In this document: positions 44,280 through 55,957 of the stretch, in pieces
Position numbering within the stretch: position 1 is the stretch's first letter
How the letters are laid out: each line of letters opens with the position of its first letter
NCBI GenBank assembly: GCA_951640165.1
Contig: OX621241.1
Location: forward strand, 4,536,001 to 4,600,000
Length of the DNA stretch: 64,000 nucleotides
Direction of reading: 5' to 3'
Origin: Pseudoips prasinana
Taxonomy: Eukaryota > Arthropoda > Insecta > Lepidoptera > Nolidae
Program-made: the position numbers and the translations under genes
The notes under the pieces: model-generated
Seen by the model: only the letters and a program-made list of their open reading frames with translations
What the model was told of the DNA's origin: nothing
Database searches by the model: none

Positions 44280-44549
44280 TTGGGAATATAGAGATGTTAG
44301 AGTAGCTTATGTACTGACTGCTTACTAATAGAGCCTTCGCATGGGTTTATTAATTTATGCTAATTACCCTCCAGTTACGTTCTAATGATCTTGTGTAGGT
44401 AGAGTAAGAATTTAAAGTGCAGTATAAAAAATGACCAAAATAGCTAAGAATAGAAATTTGATTTAATCAGGAGTTCAAAAACTTAATTAAAGTGGGTTCT
44501 GTCAGAGTCAGCTCTGGCAGCACCAACTTAGGTATTGAGCGTTGGACAT

Positions 44550-44776
<227 letters not shown>

Positions 44777-44861
44777 GATATAAATTGGGTGTTGTAAGCC
44801 TCTTAAATATCTTTACGGAGGAAGCCTTCTGTACGTATATATTTATTCTGAAGTTATAATA

Positions 44862-44990
44862 ATAATAATATCCTGGGACATTATTTACACCCAAACTAAG
44901 CAGAGCTTGTACTATGGGAACCAGATAACTGATAAGCTACATGCACTACTTTTCTTTTGTAAATACAGATAAAATAAAATATATATAAAC
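44862..44990 (-). repeat. S1 SINE body, split by an RTE-like fragment
   Basis: AATATCCTGGGACATTATTT, CCAAACTAAGCAGAGCTTG, and GGGAACCAGATAACTGATA. It continues at 45273. Confidence 0.7.
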
Positions 44991-45272
44991 TAGCTGTGCC
45001 CCGCGGTTTTACCCGCGTTAAATTATATAATTTATTACAGCCCCCCCCCCCCCCCTACGTGATAGCCTGATAATATGTAGCCTATATGTTGACCCGACCT
45101 CTTAGTAATATTCACGGAAAATTAATTAGCCCGGACATACATACAGACAAAAATTCTAAAAATTATGTTTTTGGTTTCAAGATCTTTTGCAGATCACTCC
45201 CTAAGTATCCTTTTAAAAAATATTCTATGTACAGTTTTGACTTTCCTACGATTTTATTATATGTATAGATTA
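44991..45272 (+). repeat. RTE-like non-LTR 3' fragment nested in S1
   Basis: CTAGCTGTGCCCCGCGG, a C run at 45042-45056, GATAGCCTGATAATATGTAG, and ACGATTTTATTATATGTATA. Confidence 0.7.
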
Positions 45273-45378
45273 CACCCAGACTTAGGACAAACAGACATAT
45301 TCATGCACACAAATATCTGTCCTGGGTGGAAATCGAACGCGAAAAGCAAGCATTTGCCAACCACGCCAACAGGCCCGT
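45273..45378 (-). repeat. S1 SINE head (type b), right half
   Basis: TACACCCAGACTTAGGAC, TCTGTCCTGGGTGGAAATCG and GCAAGCATTTGCCAACCACG. Confidence 0.7.
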
Positions 45379-45613
45379 AATATGCAGTATATGTAAATAG
45401 ATTGTGGGTCAGAAGCTTACGGTATAACGCTGAGTGGTAATTTAATTTTGACCTTTCATCTTAGCCAAGTAGCCACAGGCTTGTAGGAATACTAAGTACT
45501 GGTTACCTATAAACTTTTATGAGCTGCACAATTTTATTAGGCACTTAACTAAGAGGAATAAGCATTAAGGTTTTCCTAAACCAATGGAACTATATTTATA
45601 AACACATCTCATG
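45379..45613. other. unassigned intronic DNA
   Basis: Nothing recognised. Confidence 0.45.
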
Positions 45614-45615
45614 TA

Positions 45616-46014
45616 CAGACGCCAGCACATCCAGCTGCCGCAATCTGTCAAATTTCTTTAATAATATATAATATCTTATAATAATATCTTAGGGACAATG
45701 TCACACAGATCATCCTAGCCCCAAACTAAGCAAAGCTTGTACTATGGGTACCAGGCGACGATATACATACTTATATAGATAGATAAATACTTATATACAT
45801 AGAAAACATCCATGACTCAGAAACAAATATTCGTGCTCATCACAAAAATATTTGCACTTACCGGGATTCGAACCCAGGACCACCAGCTTCGTAGGCAGGA
45901 GCACTACCAACTAGGCTACGGTGAATAGAATTTCAACTTTATCACATAAGCATAAGGTTTACTTTCAAATGGGGAAATTTGACAGATTGAGGTAGCTTGA
46001 TGTGCTGGCGTCTG
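45616..46014. mobile_element. M2 MITE copy 2, with an S1 SINE inside
   Basis: TIRs CAGACGCCAGCACATCCAGC and the inverted partner ending GATGTGCTGGCGTCTG, with TA on both sides (45614-45615 and 46015-46016). The internal block ATAGAATTTCAACTTTATCA and CATAAGCATAAGG is the reverse of the same block in copy 1, so it lies in the opposite orientation. Confidence 0.8.
45668..45928 (-). repeat. S1 SINE with a third (type c) tRNA-like head
   Basis: The body is standard S1 (AGGGACAATGTCACACAGAT, CAAACTAAGCAAAGCTTG). The head is different: CCTAGTTGGTAGTGCTCCTG, then GAAGCTGGTGGTCCTGGGTT on the minus strand. It splits the M2 MITE. Confidence 0.75.
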
Positions 46015-46016
46015 TA

Positions 46017-46277
46017 CTCAGTTTCCACTATTTCAACAGTAAATCTTCAGCTTGGTTATTATCTTTAATTAATATCTGTACTTTAGTATGACTCTGTATA
46101 GCGTATCTTTAAGAAAATAATCAACATTTTACGACTTAATAAATCATAAAGTTGTAATTTATTAGTAATTATGTAGTAAATACGGACTTGTTTATAGAAA
46201 CTAAGTACTGTATTCCGTGTACTGGGTACCGGTCTTCTAGTACTAATAGTACTGGCTAAACTAACTTATTATTATTA
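46017..46277. other. unassigned intronic DNA
   Basis: Nothing recognised. Confidence 0.45.
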
Positions 46278-46345
46278 AAAATAACTTGGGACAACCAACA
46301 CACTGCCGTCGATCCCAAACTAGGCAGATCCTGTACTATGGCAAC
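46278..46345 (-). repeat. S1 SINE body fragment
   Basis: ACTTGGGACAACCAACACAC, CCCAAACTAGGCAGATCC. Confidence 0.6.
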
Positions 46346-46401
46346 TAGACTTCTTAAGTAGAATGACACTATTACGGTACACGTTGATGTCCATGTTTAA
46401 T

Positions 46402-46616
46402 AATAATATCTGATCCCAAAGCAGAGCTTGTACTATGGAAACCAGATAACCGACATACTACTGTTCTTTTATAAATATATACTTATATAGATAATTACAC
46501 TCAGACTCAGGACAAACAGACATGTTCATTCACACAAATATCTCTCCTGGGTGGGAATCGAACCCACAGCCTGCGGCTTGCAAAGCAAGCATTTACCAAC
46601 CACGCCACAGGTCCGT
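46402..46616 (-). repeat. S1 SINE, type b head
   Basis: AATATCTGATCCCAAAGCAG, TAATTACACTCAGACTCAGG, TCCTGGGTGGGAATCGAACC, and GCAAGCATTTACCAACCACG. Confidence 0.75.
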
Positions 46617-47291
46617 CAGATGTTTATCAATATATTTTTTTTACTTATTTCATTTAACCTAGTATTTACGTAATACACACTGATTATGGACCTGCCATCT
46701 TGTAGCTAAGCTCCGAACTAAATAACTCTCGTAAAGCTTCTAATTGTTTTTGATATACTACCCGCCAGTGACCAATACTGACAAATCGTAAACTGCACGC
46801 GCTAATGATGTACAACTTGGGAATAGACTCTCACAGCCCGGAAGTCACTCGTGACGTCATAAATCTTCGAGTAGAACTCTAAACAATTAGCCTTACACCT
46901 TTTATGGGACTAACCAGTATATCCTGATCTCTGTACTGCCATAGTATAAAATACATATAGTAATAAGACCTTCCTAACCACATTTATAGTTATCCATTAT
47001 CTTATGTCCCATTGTTATTAGTTCAAAACATAAATCATTATTAATATTTAGATTATAATCGTGCACACGTATAAGCGCGTATACATGGTGTACTCCCAAA
47101 ATCTAACACGTCGGGAATCATCTACGACCCGCGTAATTAGTGGCTCACAACACGGGTGGTAGACACAGGGCCTGAATCCATGCTACTCCTGTAGTCTAAG
47201 AAAGAAGCTGTTGGGCCTCACAATAAATCCTTAGAGGATAAAACATTACAATATGATAAACTGTTATTTATCTTTAATACGTTTATATTTA
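46617..47291. other. unassigned intronic DNA
   Basis: Nothing recognised. Confidence 0.45.
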
Positions 47292-47395
47292 GAAAATATA
47301 AGTATGTTTATCATTTGTCTGGTTGCCATTGTACAGGCTCTGTCTAGTTTGGAATGAGATGGCAGTGAAATAATTGTCCAAAGACAATTATTTAT
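47292..47395 (+). repeat. S1 SINE body fragment
   Basis: AAGTATGTTTATCATTTGTC, TGGTTGCCATTGTACAGGC and GATGGCAGTGAAATAATTGT. Confidence 0.65.
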
Positions 47396-48154
47396 TTATC
47401 AATAACGGTTATGGCAAAATAACTGTACCGGAATGTAGGTATTTTCACCTGAATGTGTTTGACTGGATCTTATCTACTTAAAAATAACGACGAGTTCTGT
47501 ATGTAAATGTTGATATTCAGGATATTATGTATATCTGAATTTACTCCGGATTTAGTAATGATTTTGATTTAATAATGTTTGTGTCTTTTTTATTACATAT
47601 CTATGTTTACGTATATAAATTACTCAGTACAAAATATATTCTATAAAAAATATATTCTTCCGTGCCTCACGCCAATATGAAACGATTTAAGCAAAGATTA
47701 AATAATATCTATGTATATTTAGACTGTGGTTTTTACAAAAGTTCGTCGGCGTTACAGGTTTATGTGCCTGGTTAAGGCCGTAGTTGGCATATTATAGATT
47801 TGTCATGGAGGACTGGGCCCTGCTTGTACCGTTTGGATGCGATTAAGGTCCCGTTGGTACCAATGTAATATGATTTAGTGGTAATTGCCAGCTATGTGCG
47901 CAATTAATGGAAACAATGTGTAAAGCCATATGGTACTAATAAGATGCTATTTAAATGTTAAGGGGAAACATCAGCCACTCACCTTCTTCCAAAAATATAC
48001 ATACATAGTTATATTTTATAATATTTTAAAGAAGTTCTAATGTCCCAAAACATGTTTAAACTAGTTTTCTCAATAGGACAAATGCCTTTATAAAAAATAT
48101 CAAAATAAAATTGTGTGGCTTCATGAAACCACGATGCAGGTGAAGCTTTGTTTC
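47396..48154. other. unassigned intronic DNA
   Basis: Nothing recognised. Confidence 0.45.
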
Positions 48155-48430
48155 TGACGGCGTAAAATTAATTCATTGTCGGATACTTTCGCATTATTCT
48201 TGGTTTTTCCCTCGTTGACCGGTTTATTTTACTCACGAGCTGTAAGTTATCAATCACGATCAAATGAACAATAAATTTATATCAAAACACTGATCAAAAC
48301 AAAAATACTGTGGAGGACTTCCACAAATGAGTGAGAATGTAAATGCTACACGGTCAGCTGAAACAACTAATGGGCGCCGCCATATTGGCCATGTCCGGCT
48401 ATATTGTGACATGCGATAGATGGACGAAAA
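48155..48430. repeat. dispersed repeat, copy B (empty of M2)
   Basis: The reverse complement of the copy at 43290: GGCGTAAAATTAATTCATTG, CTCGTTGACCGGTTTATTTT, and GACATGCGATAGATGGACG. It shows a single TA where copy A has the MITE. Confidence 0.75.
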
Positions 48431-48591
48431 CAGTTGAGGCGATTGAAAAAATCTTAACGTTATAATTTTTTATTGAAAAGTTATTGAGCCATTATAAAAA
48501 TACATATCACATGGGGAGGGATCCTTCCTTTAGGCAGAAAATATCTGTATTGGAGTATACAAGAATTACCTAACCAAAGTAATAGATATGA

Positions 48592-48868
48592 CTGGCCGGT
48601 TGGCATGGTTGGTAAATGCTTGCCTACCGCGTCGCAGGTCGTGGATTCAATTCCCACCCAGGACAGATATACTATGTGTGCATGAATATGTCTGTTTGTC
48701 CTGAGTCTGGGATTAATTATAGTAGTATATGTAATATATCAGTTATCTGGTTTCCATAGTACAAGTTCTGCTTAGTTTGGGATTTGGCCGTTTGCCGTTT
48801 TATAGCTTTTTATAGATTTTTTATAGATTTTAGGCGTTGAATAATGTTCCAGGATATTATTATTTTAT
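48592..48868 (+). repeat. S1 SINE, type b head, with a short internal expansion
   Basis: GACTGGCCGGTTGGCATGG, GCGTCGCAGGTCGTGG and TCCCACCCAGGACAG. Late in the body a TTTTATAG motif is repeated three times (48791-48830) before the terminal AATGTTCCAGGATATTATTA. Confidence 0.75.
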
Positions 48869-49337
48869 AAATGCAAACTTAGGTCATGACAAAATTGTTC
48901 ATAACTTCTTCATGGGCTTAGTTGCCACCACCAAATAATGACAATCGCCTTAAACTTAATAGACCTTCGAGTGTAAGGTCAGGATATTACCAAACATAAA
49001 TCTCGCTCATTATCAGCGAAACCGCTTCATTATCCTCGCCATAAATAAAGCACGTGTCATGTTGGACACCGTTATACTGGTAAGGTAGCCCAGAGTTATA
49101 CACCTCATGCACGCTAGGGCAAGGTCATTGGGAGTATCGGAAAGGTAACGACGCCTTTTAATCTATTGTGCTGTCGAGAGGTACCATTTAGTTTGTAGGT
49201 GAAAGGCTTTTTACACACTAAAATCAAATCACAAACTATGCAGGAACTCTTCTTTTCTATAAGGCAGGAGGAATGCCTACGCATGTCACCCGCAAAAAGA
49301 GTTTGCGGGTGGGTATGTCGGACTCGCCCCGACTAAA
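48869..49337. other. unassigned intronic DNA
   Basis: Small hairpin at about 49288-49311 (arms ACCCGCAAA). Nothing else. Confidence 0.45.
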
Positions 49338-49480
49338 CCTAACCTGCAGTGACCAGGCAACTCATAAGCATACTTATATATTTCTGAATACATACATATT
49401 ATAGATACATTACACCCAGAAAAAATTAAAAATCGTGCTCAACACACAGAAATTTGTCTTGGGTGGTGATCAAATTGATA
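49338..49480 (-). repeat. S1 SINE fragment
   Basis: CAGTGACCAGGCAACTCATA, ATACATTACACCCAGAAAAA and TTGTCTTGGGTGGTGATCAA. Confidence 0.6.
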
Positions 49481-49506
49481 AGTCAAATGGGATTCTTATT
49501 CTTATT

Positions 49507-49690
49507 TATTTTTTATTTTTTTTTATTTCTTTGGGCGACAAACGAGCATGTGGGTCACCTGATGGTAAGTGATCACCGCCGCCCATGGACACTCGCGACA
49601 CCAGGAGCCGCGAGTGCGTTACCGGCCTTTTAGAGTCAGCAAACAAGTGTTGCTGACCCTTCCCCCCACCCCAATGAGCTCTGGCGACCT
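49507..49690 (+). repeat. R repeat, long copy
   Basis: GCGACAAACGAGCATGTGG, CACCTGATGGTAAGTGATCA, CATGGACACTCGCGACACC and CCAATGAGCTCTGGCGACC. Confidence 0.65.
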
Positions 49691-49987
49691 TACATGTTTG
49701 GAATGAATGCAGTCAATTGTCATGTATTAGATGGGGTTTTTTTAAAGTTTAATAGGTATGTGTTTACTTTTCCAGTACGCAAATAAACCCTCCATTCTCG
49801 AAATACCCTCAAGAAAGCCGTTTCATACAAAATGTCTGAAGAACTCAGTTTTCGTCATAATTCTTTTTCCATTTATTATCTCGATATTGTAATGGATATT
49901 ATGCTATTCGGAGTCGAAACAGTTCCAACAAACAAAATACATTCCGGCCGTTCTTGAGTTATTTATGTATTTATGAAAAAAAATGTA

Positions 49988-50078
49988 CATGCAGTAGATC
50001 AGTTATCTGGTTTTCATAGTACAAGCTCTTCTTAGTTTCTGATCAAATGGCCATGTGTGAATAATATCCCAGGATATA
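49988..50078 (+). repeat. S1 SINE body fragment
   Basis: GATCAGTTATCTGGTTTTCA, TAGTACAAGCTCTTCTTAG and ATAATATCCCAGGATATATT. Confidence 0.65.
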
Positions 50079-50229
50079 TTACGTAAACTGGTTTTGTATA
50101 ATTAGTTTATTTCGATGGGTAGATAGCACTCCTTAAGTCTCATCCACTATTTATATAGATTGTATATAGATATAGAATAAAGTGCCTACCACTTGAATAA
50201 TAACTTTGACTGGGGTCACGGCAGTGAAC

Positions 50230-50460
50230 ACAATTAATGAGATCCAGTGTATTTGGCACCGATTGTATTCAACAAACTTCCGCAAGAAATCAGACCGATA
50301 AAAAATATCAATGTTTTCAATATCAAGTTAAATCGCTTCCTGAAACTAAAAGGTACCTAACTACACTATTGGCGAATTTTTAAAGGATACTTTTTAATGT
50401 GATTGCGTTTCTAATACGAATTAATGTGTGTTAAACGATTCGGGCATCGAGATTATGACT
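50230..50460 (+). pseudogene. non-LTR retrotransposon ORF2 C-terminus remnant
   Basis: The plus strand at about 50265 reads VFNKLPQEIRPIKNINVFNI, then KLNRFLKLKG. The FNKLPQEIR / F-x-x-K-L-x-x-F-L pattern is the typical C-terminus of insect LINE ORF2. A stop follows. A reverse S3 piece (TTAACGTGCCCTTCGAGGCA) overlaps just after it, from about 50461. Confidence 0.55.
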
Positions 50461-50590
50461 TAACGTGCCCTTCGAGGCACCATCTATAGACTAACCACGT
50501 GTAGGTGCTTCATCTCGCCGTTCCCTTACGGATCCGTAAGAACATCTTAGTCAGAACTCTGACACCATGAGTGAGGGAAAGACAAGTCCA
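50461..50590 (-). repeat. S3 SINE, degraded
   Basis: On the minus strand: GGCGAGATGAAGCACC, ACGTGGTTAGTCTATAGATG and GTGCCTCGAAGGGCACG. It is the degraded 5S-like head plus body. Confidence 0.5.
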
Positions 50591-51599
50591 AAAAAGTGAC
50601 AAAACTAGCTGTTGGTACTTCTACAATTGAATATCTCTTTAAAAACCAGACAAGATATACATGTGACTTTTCAGAAGGGATTCCCTTTGAATTAAAAACA
50701 AAGAATGGAGAAATGGGGCAACATTCACAATCAAAAAAAGTATAAATACAGTTGAATGCAAACCATCTTCTTTAAAGTTAGGGAATTGCTTCTACCACAA
50801 TCACCGAGTAGTTAGCAAATGGCAAGCTTAATTGATAGCAGATATCATGGCGTTTACCATTAGGTTCATCACACATACGTTGCCAACCTTAATAAGGCCC
50901 TATCTGATAAAATCTGACGTGGTCTCATAATTGTTATCTGAGGAAATCAGCAATAAAACATAGAACAACTCAAAATCCAAACCTGATCCTCAACCCAGCG
51001 TAACGAGGCAGTTCAGAAATTATTAGCTATAACTGTGATAGGATGACCAGATTATGATAATCACCGTTAGGCACAAGCCTGGGCGCCTGTCTTGATCCGG
51101 AAACACGCAATAAACCTTCTAAAACCCCACCTCAATGTGGTTATCGCAGACTTCAATTTCAAGCGATAACCAGTTACTCCGATGGCACTGACGGACGCAC
51201 CCTATAATTGGGTTTGTTACCCCATTTACGGGGTAATCCATTAAGCTGGCAACACTGGTGACTGCGTCCGCGTTTCAGAGATTAGCCGTTCCGTGTTAAT
51301 CAGAGATTGCGGTGTCGTTCGTGTCACTTGAGCTATTTGCGCGTGCGCATGTCAGGGTTGCCAGGTTTATTTGAATTTATTGCGGGAAATAGGAAGGTTG
51401 TTACGATTGATAAATGATGGTGGTATCTCTGACATGTTTAAAGTGTTTAAGTGCTTCCAGGTATATAAACAGTATTAACACTGCATGTGCGCTCGTCATG
51501 TGTTGTTGAAAATAGTTGTGCAGCTAAATAAGAGAGCATATTTGCCCACATGATGGCATGAATGGTGACGGGAGCAATCACAATGTATAATTATAATTA
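50591..51599. other. unassigned intronic DNA
   Basis: Nothing recognised. Confidence 0.45.
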
Positions 51600-51850
51600 A
51601 AAAAAAACTTGAGAGGTGTCAAGGGACACCCGGATGGAACGAAGTTATTTCTTATTATTTACAAAAAACCTGTAGGGTATACAAACAAAAATAATCGTCG
51701 CGACACCACACTGCTTGCTTTCTATAAGAGAGAGAGAGAGACAGAGAAACATGGGCACGCCGCACATGCAAAAAGTGTCGTGACAACTTTTCGTAAGATT
51801 TTTTTCCGTCTAGCCCCCTATCACAACGCGCGATAAGGAACTTCGTTCCC
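51600..51850 (-). repeat. dispersed repeat with GA/CT microsatellite, copy 2
   Basis: GGTGTCAAGGGACACCCGGA, TGGAACGAAGTTATTTCTTA, a GA run at 51728-51741, and GCGCGATAAGGAACTTCGTT. It is the reverse complement of 41925-42215, and the overlapping ORFs are artefacts. Confidence 0.7.
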
Positions 51851-51899
51851 ATAATAAATTATAATTATCTATGTAAAATGTTTCTGTTCGAGACAGAAC

Positions 51900-52135
51900 A
51901 ATATGGCCACCCCATGCCATCCCGTGGGTGTCGTAACAATCGACTAAGCGATACACCAGGTAGGCGGGCAGCAGCGCCTCCTGTGTACTAACTACCACCC
52001 AACTGCGGCCGCCAATTCGCATGCCAGGCGCGGTGACTTCGGCAACTCCCTCCAAATGGCAACGTTATAGAACCTTTGGTGGAGGCCTATATCCAGCATT
52101 GGACGATATCAGGCACAAGATGTTGATGATAATAA
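51900..52135 (+). repeat. L-family LINE 3' end
   Basis: CCATGCCATCCCGTGGGTGT, GGCGGGCAGCAGCGCCTCC, AACTGCGGCCGCCAATTCGC and GGAGGCCTATATCCAGCATT. Confidence 0.65.
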
Positions 52136-52194
52136 TAATTCCTCTAAAGCACGGAAAGCTGTCGTCCAAGTGCTTGACTTCTCTTCTATTTTGT

Positions 52195-52300
52195 CAGTAT
52201 AAGTATGTTTATGAATGGTCTTGTTGCAGTACAGGCTCTGCCTAGTTTGGTATCAGACTGCGAGGCCGTGTGTTAGTTGTCCAAAGACATTTATTTATTT
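52195..52300 (+). repeat. S1 SINE body fragment
   Basis: AGTATAAGTATGTTTATGAA, GCAGTACAGGCTCTGCC and TTAGTTGTCCAAAGACATTT. Confidence 0.6.
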
Positions 52301-52304
52301 GGTA

Positions 52305-52340
52305 CTAGCTGTATCCGCGACTTCGTCAGCGTGGAATAGT
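52305..52340 (+). repeat. RTE-like fragment, start only
   Basis: ACTAGCTGTATCCGCGACTT, then CGTCAGCGTGGA, which is the usual opening of this class of fragment. It directly follows an S1 body. Confidence 0.5.
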
Positions 52341-52469
52341 GAGGCGCCATCTGTCAAAGATTGATTGTACCAATTCTGAAACCTTCGTGGGCTCAAACGC
52401 AACACTTTGCGGAAGATTATCACATGATTTATGATTATATAAAGGACATACATATATAACTATATTTTT

Positions 52470-52645
52470 TCTTATTTTCATATCAGAGGGCCGACAAAGG
52501 AGCAAGTCGGTCGCCTGATGGTAAGTGATCACCGCTGGCCATGGACACTCGCTACACCAGAGGAGTCGCGGGGGCGTTGCCGGCCTTCAAGAGTCAGCAA
52601 ACAAGTGTTGCTGACCCTTCCCTCCACTGGCTCTGGCGACCTTAC
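52470..52645 (+). repeat. R repeat, long copy
   Basis: CGCCTGATGGTAAGTGATCA, CCATGGACACTCGCTACACC, and GCGTTGCCGGCCTTCAAGAG. Confidence 0.65.
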
Positions 52646-53474
52646 TCACATGCAGAAACCATATATCTATATATATAAAAATCAATGCCACTTTTCGTTG
52701 TAATGTTATAACTTAACAACGCCTTTACCGATTTGGCTAATTTTGGTCTTGAATTATTCGTGGAAGTTCAGGGAAGGTTTGTACGTACAGAAAATTTAAA
52801 AAAAAATATTGAAATAGTGTAAAATCAACACAGTTCTATACTCCCATATAGAAACAATTTGTACTAATACTTAAAAGCGTTGCGAAGCACGTACCGGGCC
52901 GCTAGTATTTCTATATATTTGTAGTTAGCTGGATATAAATCTTTCTGGCAACCCTAGTATAAAAGGCGTGTCCGTCTTTGTAGGTGGCTGCGTATGTAGT
53001 CCGAGCCGATGCATGTCCGTCTTCTATAATGTTTGTTTGTCATAAATATAGCGCAACTGGATTGGCGGCCAGCTCTAGATAAGGGGTGATTGGAAACGAG
53101 GTGACGTTGATTATGAGTGCATTAAATTAGCGGTACTAATAAGATGATGTTAAGGTTGATGCAATTGAAACTTTCTTTTATCAAATCTTGAGTTGACCCG
53201 CAAAAGGTTGTTTGGTTATGTGATAGCTGTGGACCGAAACCAAATGGTTAACTTAATCCAATTATAGTTATATCTAATCGCAATTTAAATCAAATCAAAT
53301 ATTTTATTTGCGAAAATGGGTGGTTCACATTAGGTATTACAAAGGTAGTAGGTATCACCATAATCAGCTTTTAGGCATGCAAATATTTAAAAAAAATGCT
53401 CGCAAACAAACATTATAGAGATGAAGATTTCAAGGTAGGAAATAAACGCCTTAAATAAATAAAAAGCCTTTTTT
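52646..53474. other. unassigned intronic DNA
   Basis: The segment 52670-52905 (CAATGCCACTTTTCG ... CGAAGCACGTACCGGGCCGC) resembles a transposon end, but I cannot name it. The rest is unassigned. Confidence 0.4.
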
Positions 53475-53590
53475 CATATCATCATCATCATCATCATATC
53501 AGCAGATACAGATGGACAAATCGTCTCCAAAATGTAATTTTGTCGATTTTTTGGGCCACAATCGCCACTCTTGTCAAACGGGTTGGCTTT
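53475..53590 (-). repeat. L-family LINE 3' end with ATC tail
   Basis: ATCATCATCATCATCATATC, GATGGACAAATCG, and AATCGCCACTCTTGTCAAAC. Confidence 0.55.
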
Positions 53591-54784
53591 CGCAATATAG
53601 TATGTAAGCTATGACCAAAAATATTTCAGCATTTTTTCTGTGAGTTACCGCATTAGATCCGCATGCATAGGAAGTATAAAAAACCAAGTCTCAATCTCAC
53701 ATTTGTCAATTTCTTCTACATTGTTAATGATTCTCAGTACAGTAAATAGACTGAATCAGCAAATTAGATTTTCCCTTATCAATAGGTATTACAAAATGGT
53801 ATCCTAATCAAATTTAAGAGAAACCTCGATATTCTAGTGGCAATAAAGATATTAGACGCCCGCTATTCACAGTATCGGTGTTCTCCAATAACGGTGTTCA
53901 ATCCACTCATTGGAGCATAAAACACACAAATGGTACAGATAGGAACTGTGGTGGTGATACGGGCAAAAATTGCAATAGCGGTCTCGAACCCACTGTCTGT
54001 GACGAAACGCCTCTGGTGCTAAGTGCCACAAGTAAGAGAGGTAGCGGGTATGATCGATGCTAATTTTCTTACATGACGTTTACAGTAAGCTTAGAAAGAT
54101 TTTACTGTGTCACCGACAATAGGGGCGGACGTAGGCTCAAATCATCTAGCAATTAAAACTATAAACTAAGTACCCGCAACCCCTTTAGCGTTCGAGCCTC
54201 GACTCTGGGAGGTTTCTGAAGGCGAGACGCGTGCGAGGACATTGTTTTTAGAAATCCATCCAATATTTCCATCAGTGTATTATTCTCTGGTGAAATTGCT
54301 GCCCAGCTACGGAATGTTCATAGATCTGCCGGCTGGCTTTCAGCAAGGAAACTAGAAGTAATATATTCCGGGTCGTCACTCTGCCCTTCACTAGGGCTAT
54401 CGCGCAAAAGTCCAAATAACAAAGTTATTATTAGTGTTTCCCATATTAAATACAGTGTAGTGTTAGAAATAAAATAAAAGTAGTGCTATTCACTTATGTA
54501 GTTTTTTTTTTAACTACCGAGTCGCCCAAACTAGCAGATCGCTACGTCTATGCCCACACACCTCGTTTATTTGTTGTTTCTATATGGTGATATCTGTCGG
54601 TACCGCTGTTTGCGGTTTGCATACAGATTGTCTATACTTTCGTTAATTTGGTGAAATTGTACCGGAGATTTATTTGTGTAACGGTGGCTGATCTATTTGG
54701 ATTGGGTTTGGTTGCGCGGTTTGCTTGGATAGCGGTTAAATTGCATAGCTCGAGGGACAATGCATCTACGAAGTGAAAATATAG
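53591..54784. other. unassigned intronic DNA
   Basis: A plus-strand ORF at 53878-54063 and a GC-richer patch at 54180-54420 show no recognisable motif or convincing splice pair. Confidence 0.45.
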
Positions 54785-54900
54785 AATAAACAACTAACGG
54801 TCAACGCCAAGCACTCATGCGATTGGCGAGGGAAAGCACCTAGGCACGCGGTCTGTCTATAGATGGATGATCGTCAAATTATCATTCGGTCGTAAAACTA
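54785..54900 (+). repeat. S3 SINE head, degraded
   Basis: GCGATTGGCGAGGGAAAGC, ACGCGGTCTGTCTATAGATG, and GATGATCGTC follow the 5S-like order. Confidence 0.5.
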
Positions 54901-55119
54901 ACTTTGGAATGCTTTCACTGCAACCACTATAAACAGTGCCAGTCTTATAAAATATTTAATTAATAATCAACCGTATCTACTGCCCATTAGAATTCACTTT
55001 TGAATGATTTAATGTGCCTGGTTATAGGATCTATGTGCACTAAATTCGCACAGCCGGCGATAATTTTATATCAGGTCCTGAGATAGTAGCTACGCATAAG
55101 TTTTACTAAATGATATAAT
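54901..55119. other. unassigned intronic DNA
   Basis: Nothing recognised. Confidence 0.4.
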
Positions 55120-55168
55120 GATAGATTTGTCCAGCAGTGGACGTCTTTCAGCTGATATGGTGATGATT
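55120..55168 (+). repeat. L-family LINE 3' terminus
   Basis: TTGTCCAGCAGTGGACGTCT, then TTCAGCTGATATGGTGATGA. Confidence 0.6.
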
Positions 55169-55721
55169 ATTATAATATGTAAAATACCATCAAATAATAA
55201 GTACTCAAATTTGGTTCGTACGCAGCCAGAAGAAATAAAAAAGAGTATCTGGTTTATAAACAGTCTTGGAATATAGATAATTAATACAATTATAGAATCA
55301 ATTACGTCAACAACTTTCACTGAAATCGATACTGCAATATCGATATCAGCAAATAAATCTTGAACAAGGGGGCGGCACCAGCATATTTTATAACATGACT
55401 CGATTATAACCGAATTTATTCAATCATTCGATTTTTCATCGGTCGAGATGTTTATCTATCGAATGATTAACGTGTCTGAATGTCATCGTTATAATGAAAT
55501 GAATATATGAAAGTTTATTAAATTATTTTTCTTTGACCGTTAGTACATTTTATATTCACAGCACTATATGGCTAGTCCTAATAAAAGCCATTTTGAGTGA
55601 ACGTAAGTGAATCGTCACATCGGGTCAGTGACGCTCAATCGGGACTACTGTCGCGTGTATTCGGCTCCAGTGTTCATAACCCATTTCCACTTCTATCGTC
55701 TTTTCAAAGCCTACCTTATTA
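55169..55721. other. unassigned intronic DNA
   Basis: Nothing recognised. Confidence 0.45.
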
Positions 55722-55957
55722 ACTCCCATAATCGGATGGGACGGCTTTCCGACACGACCTGGGAAGATCAAGAGCTGGATTGATAGATCAACGCAATCTT
55801 CGATGCATGGGCGTACAGCGCCACCAACTTTCAGATTCCAGGCTGCTACTTGGTATTTTTCTTGCTTTATTAAACCCTTATTTACCCGGGATTTGAACCC
55901 ATGACATCATTATTTGCAGTTGCATATGCTACCGCTGAACCAACAACGAAATTATAG
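55722..55957 (-). repeat. S4 tRNA-derived SINE
   Basis: ATCGGATGGGACGGCTTTCC, then GGGATTTGAACCCATGACAT and TGCTACCGCTGAACCAACAA. Confidence 0.65.

Noticed and set aside
51609..52055. ORFs in the L and CT-microsatellite repeats
   Set aside because: Produced by repeat sequence that recurs elsewhere without a conserved frame.
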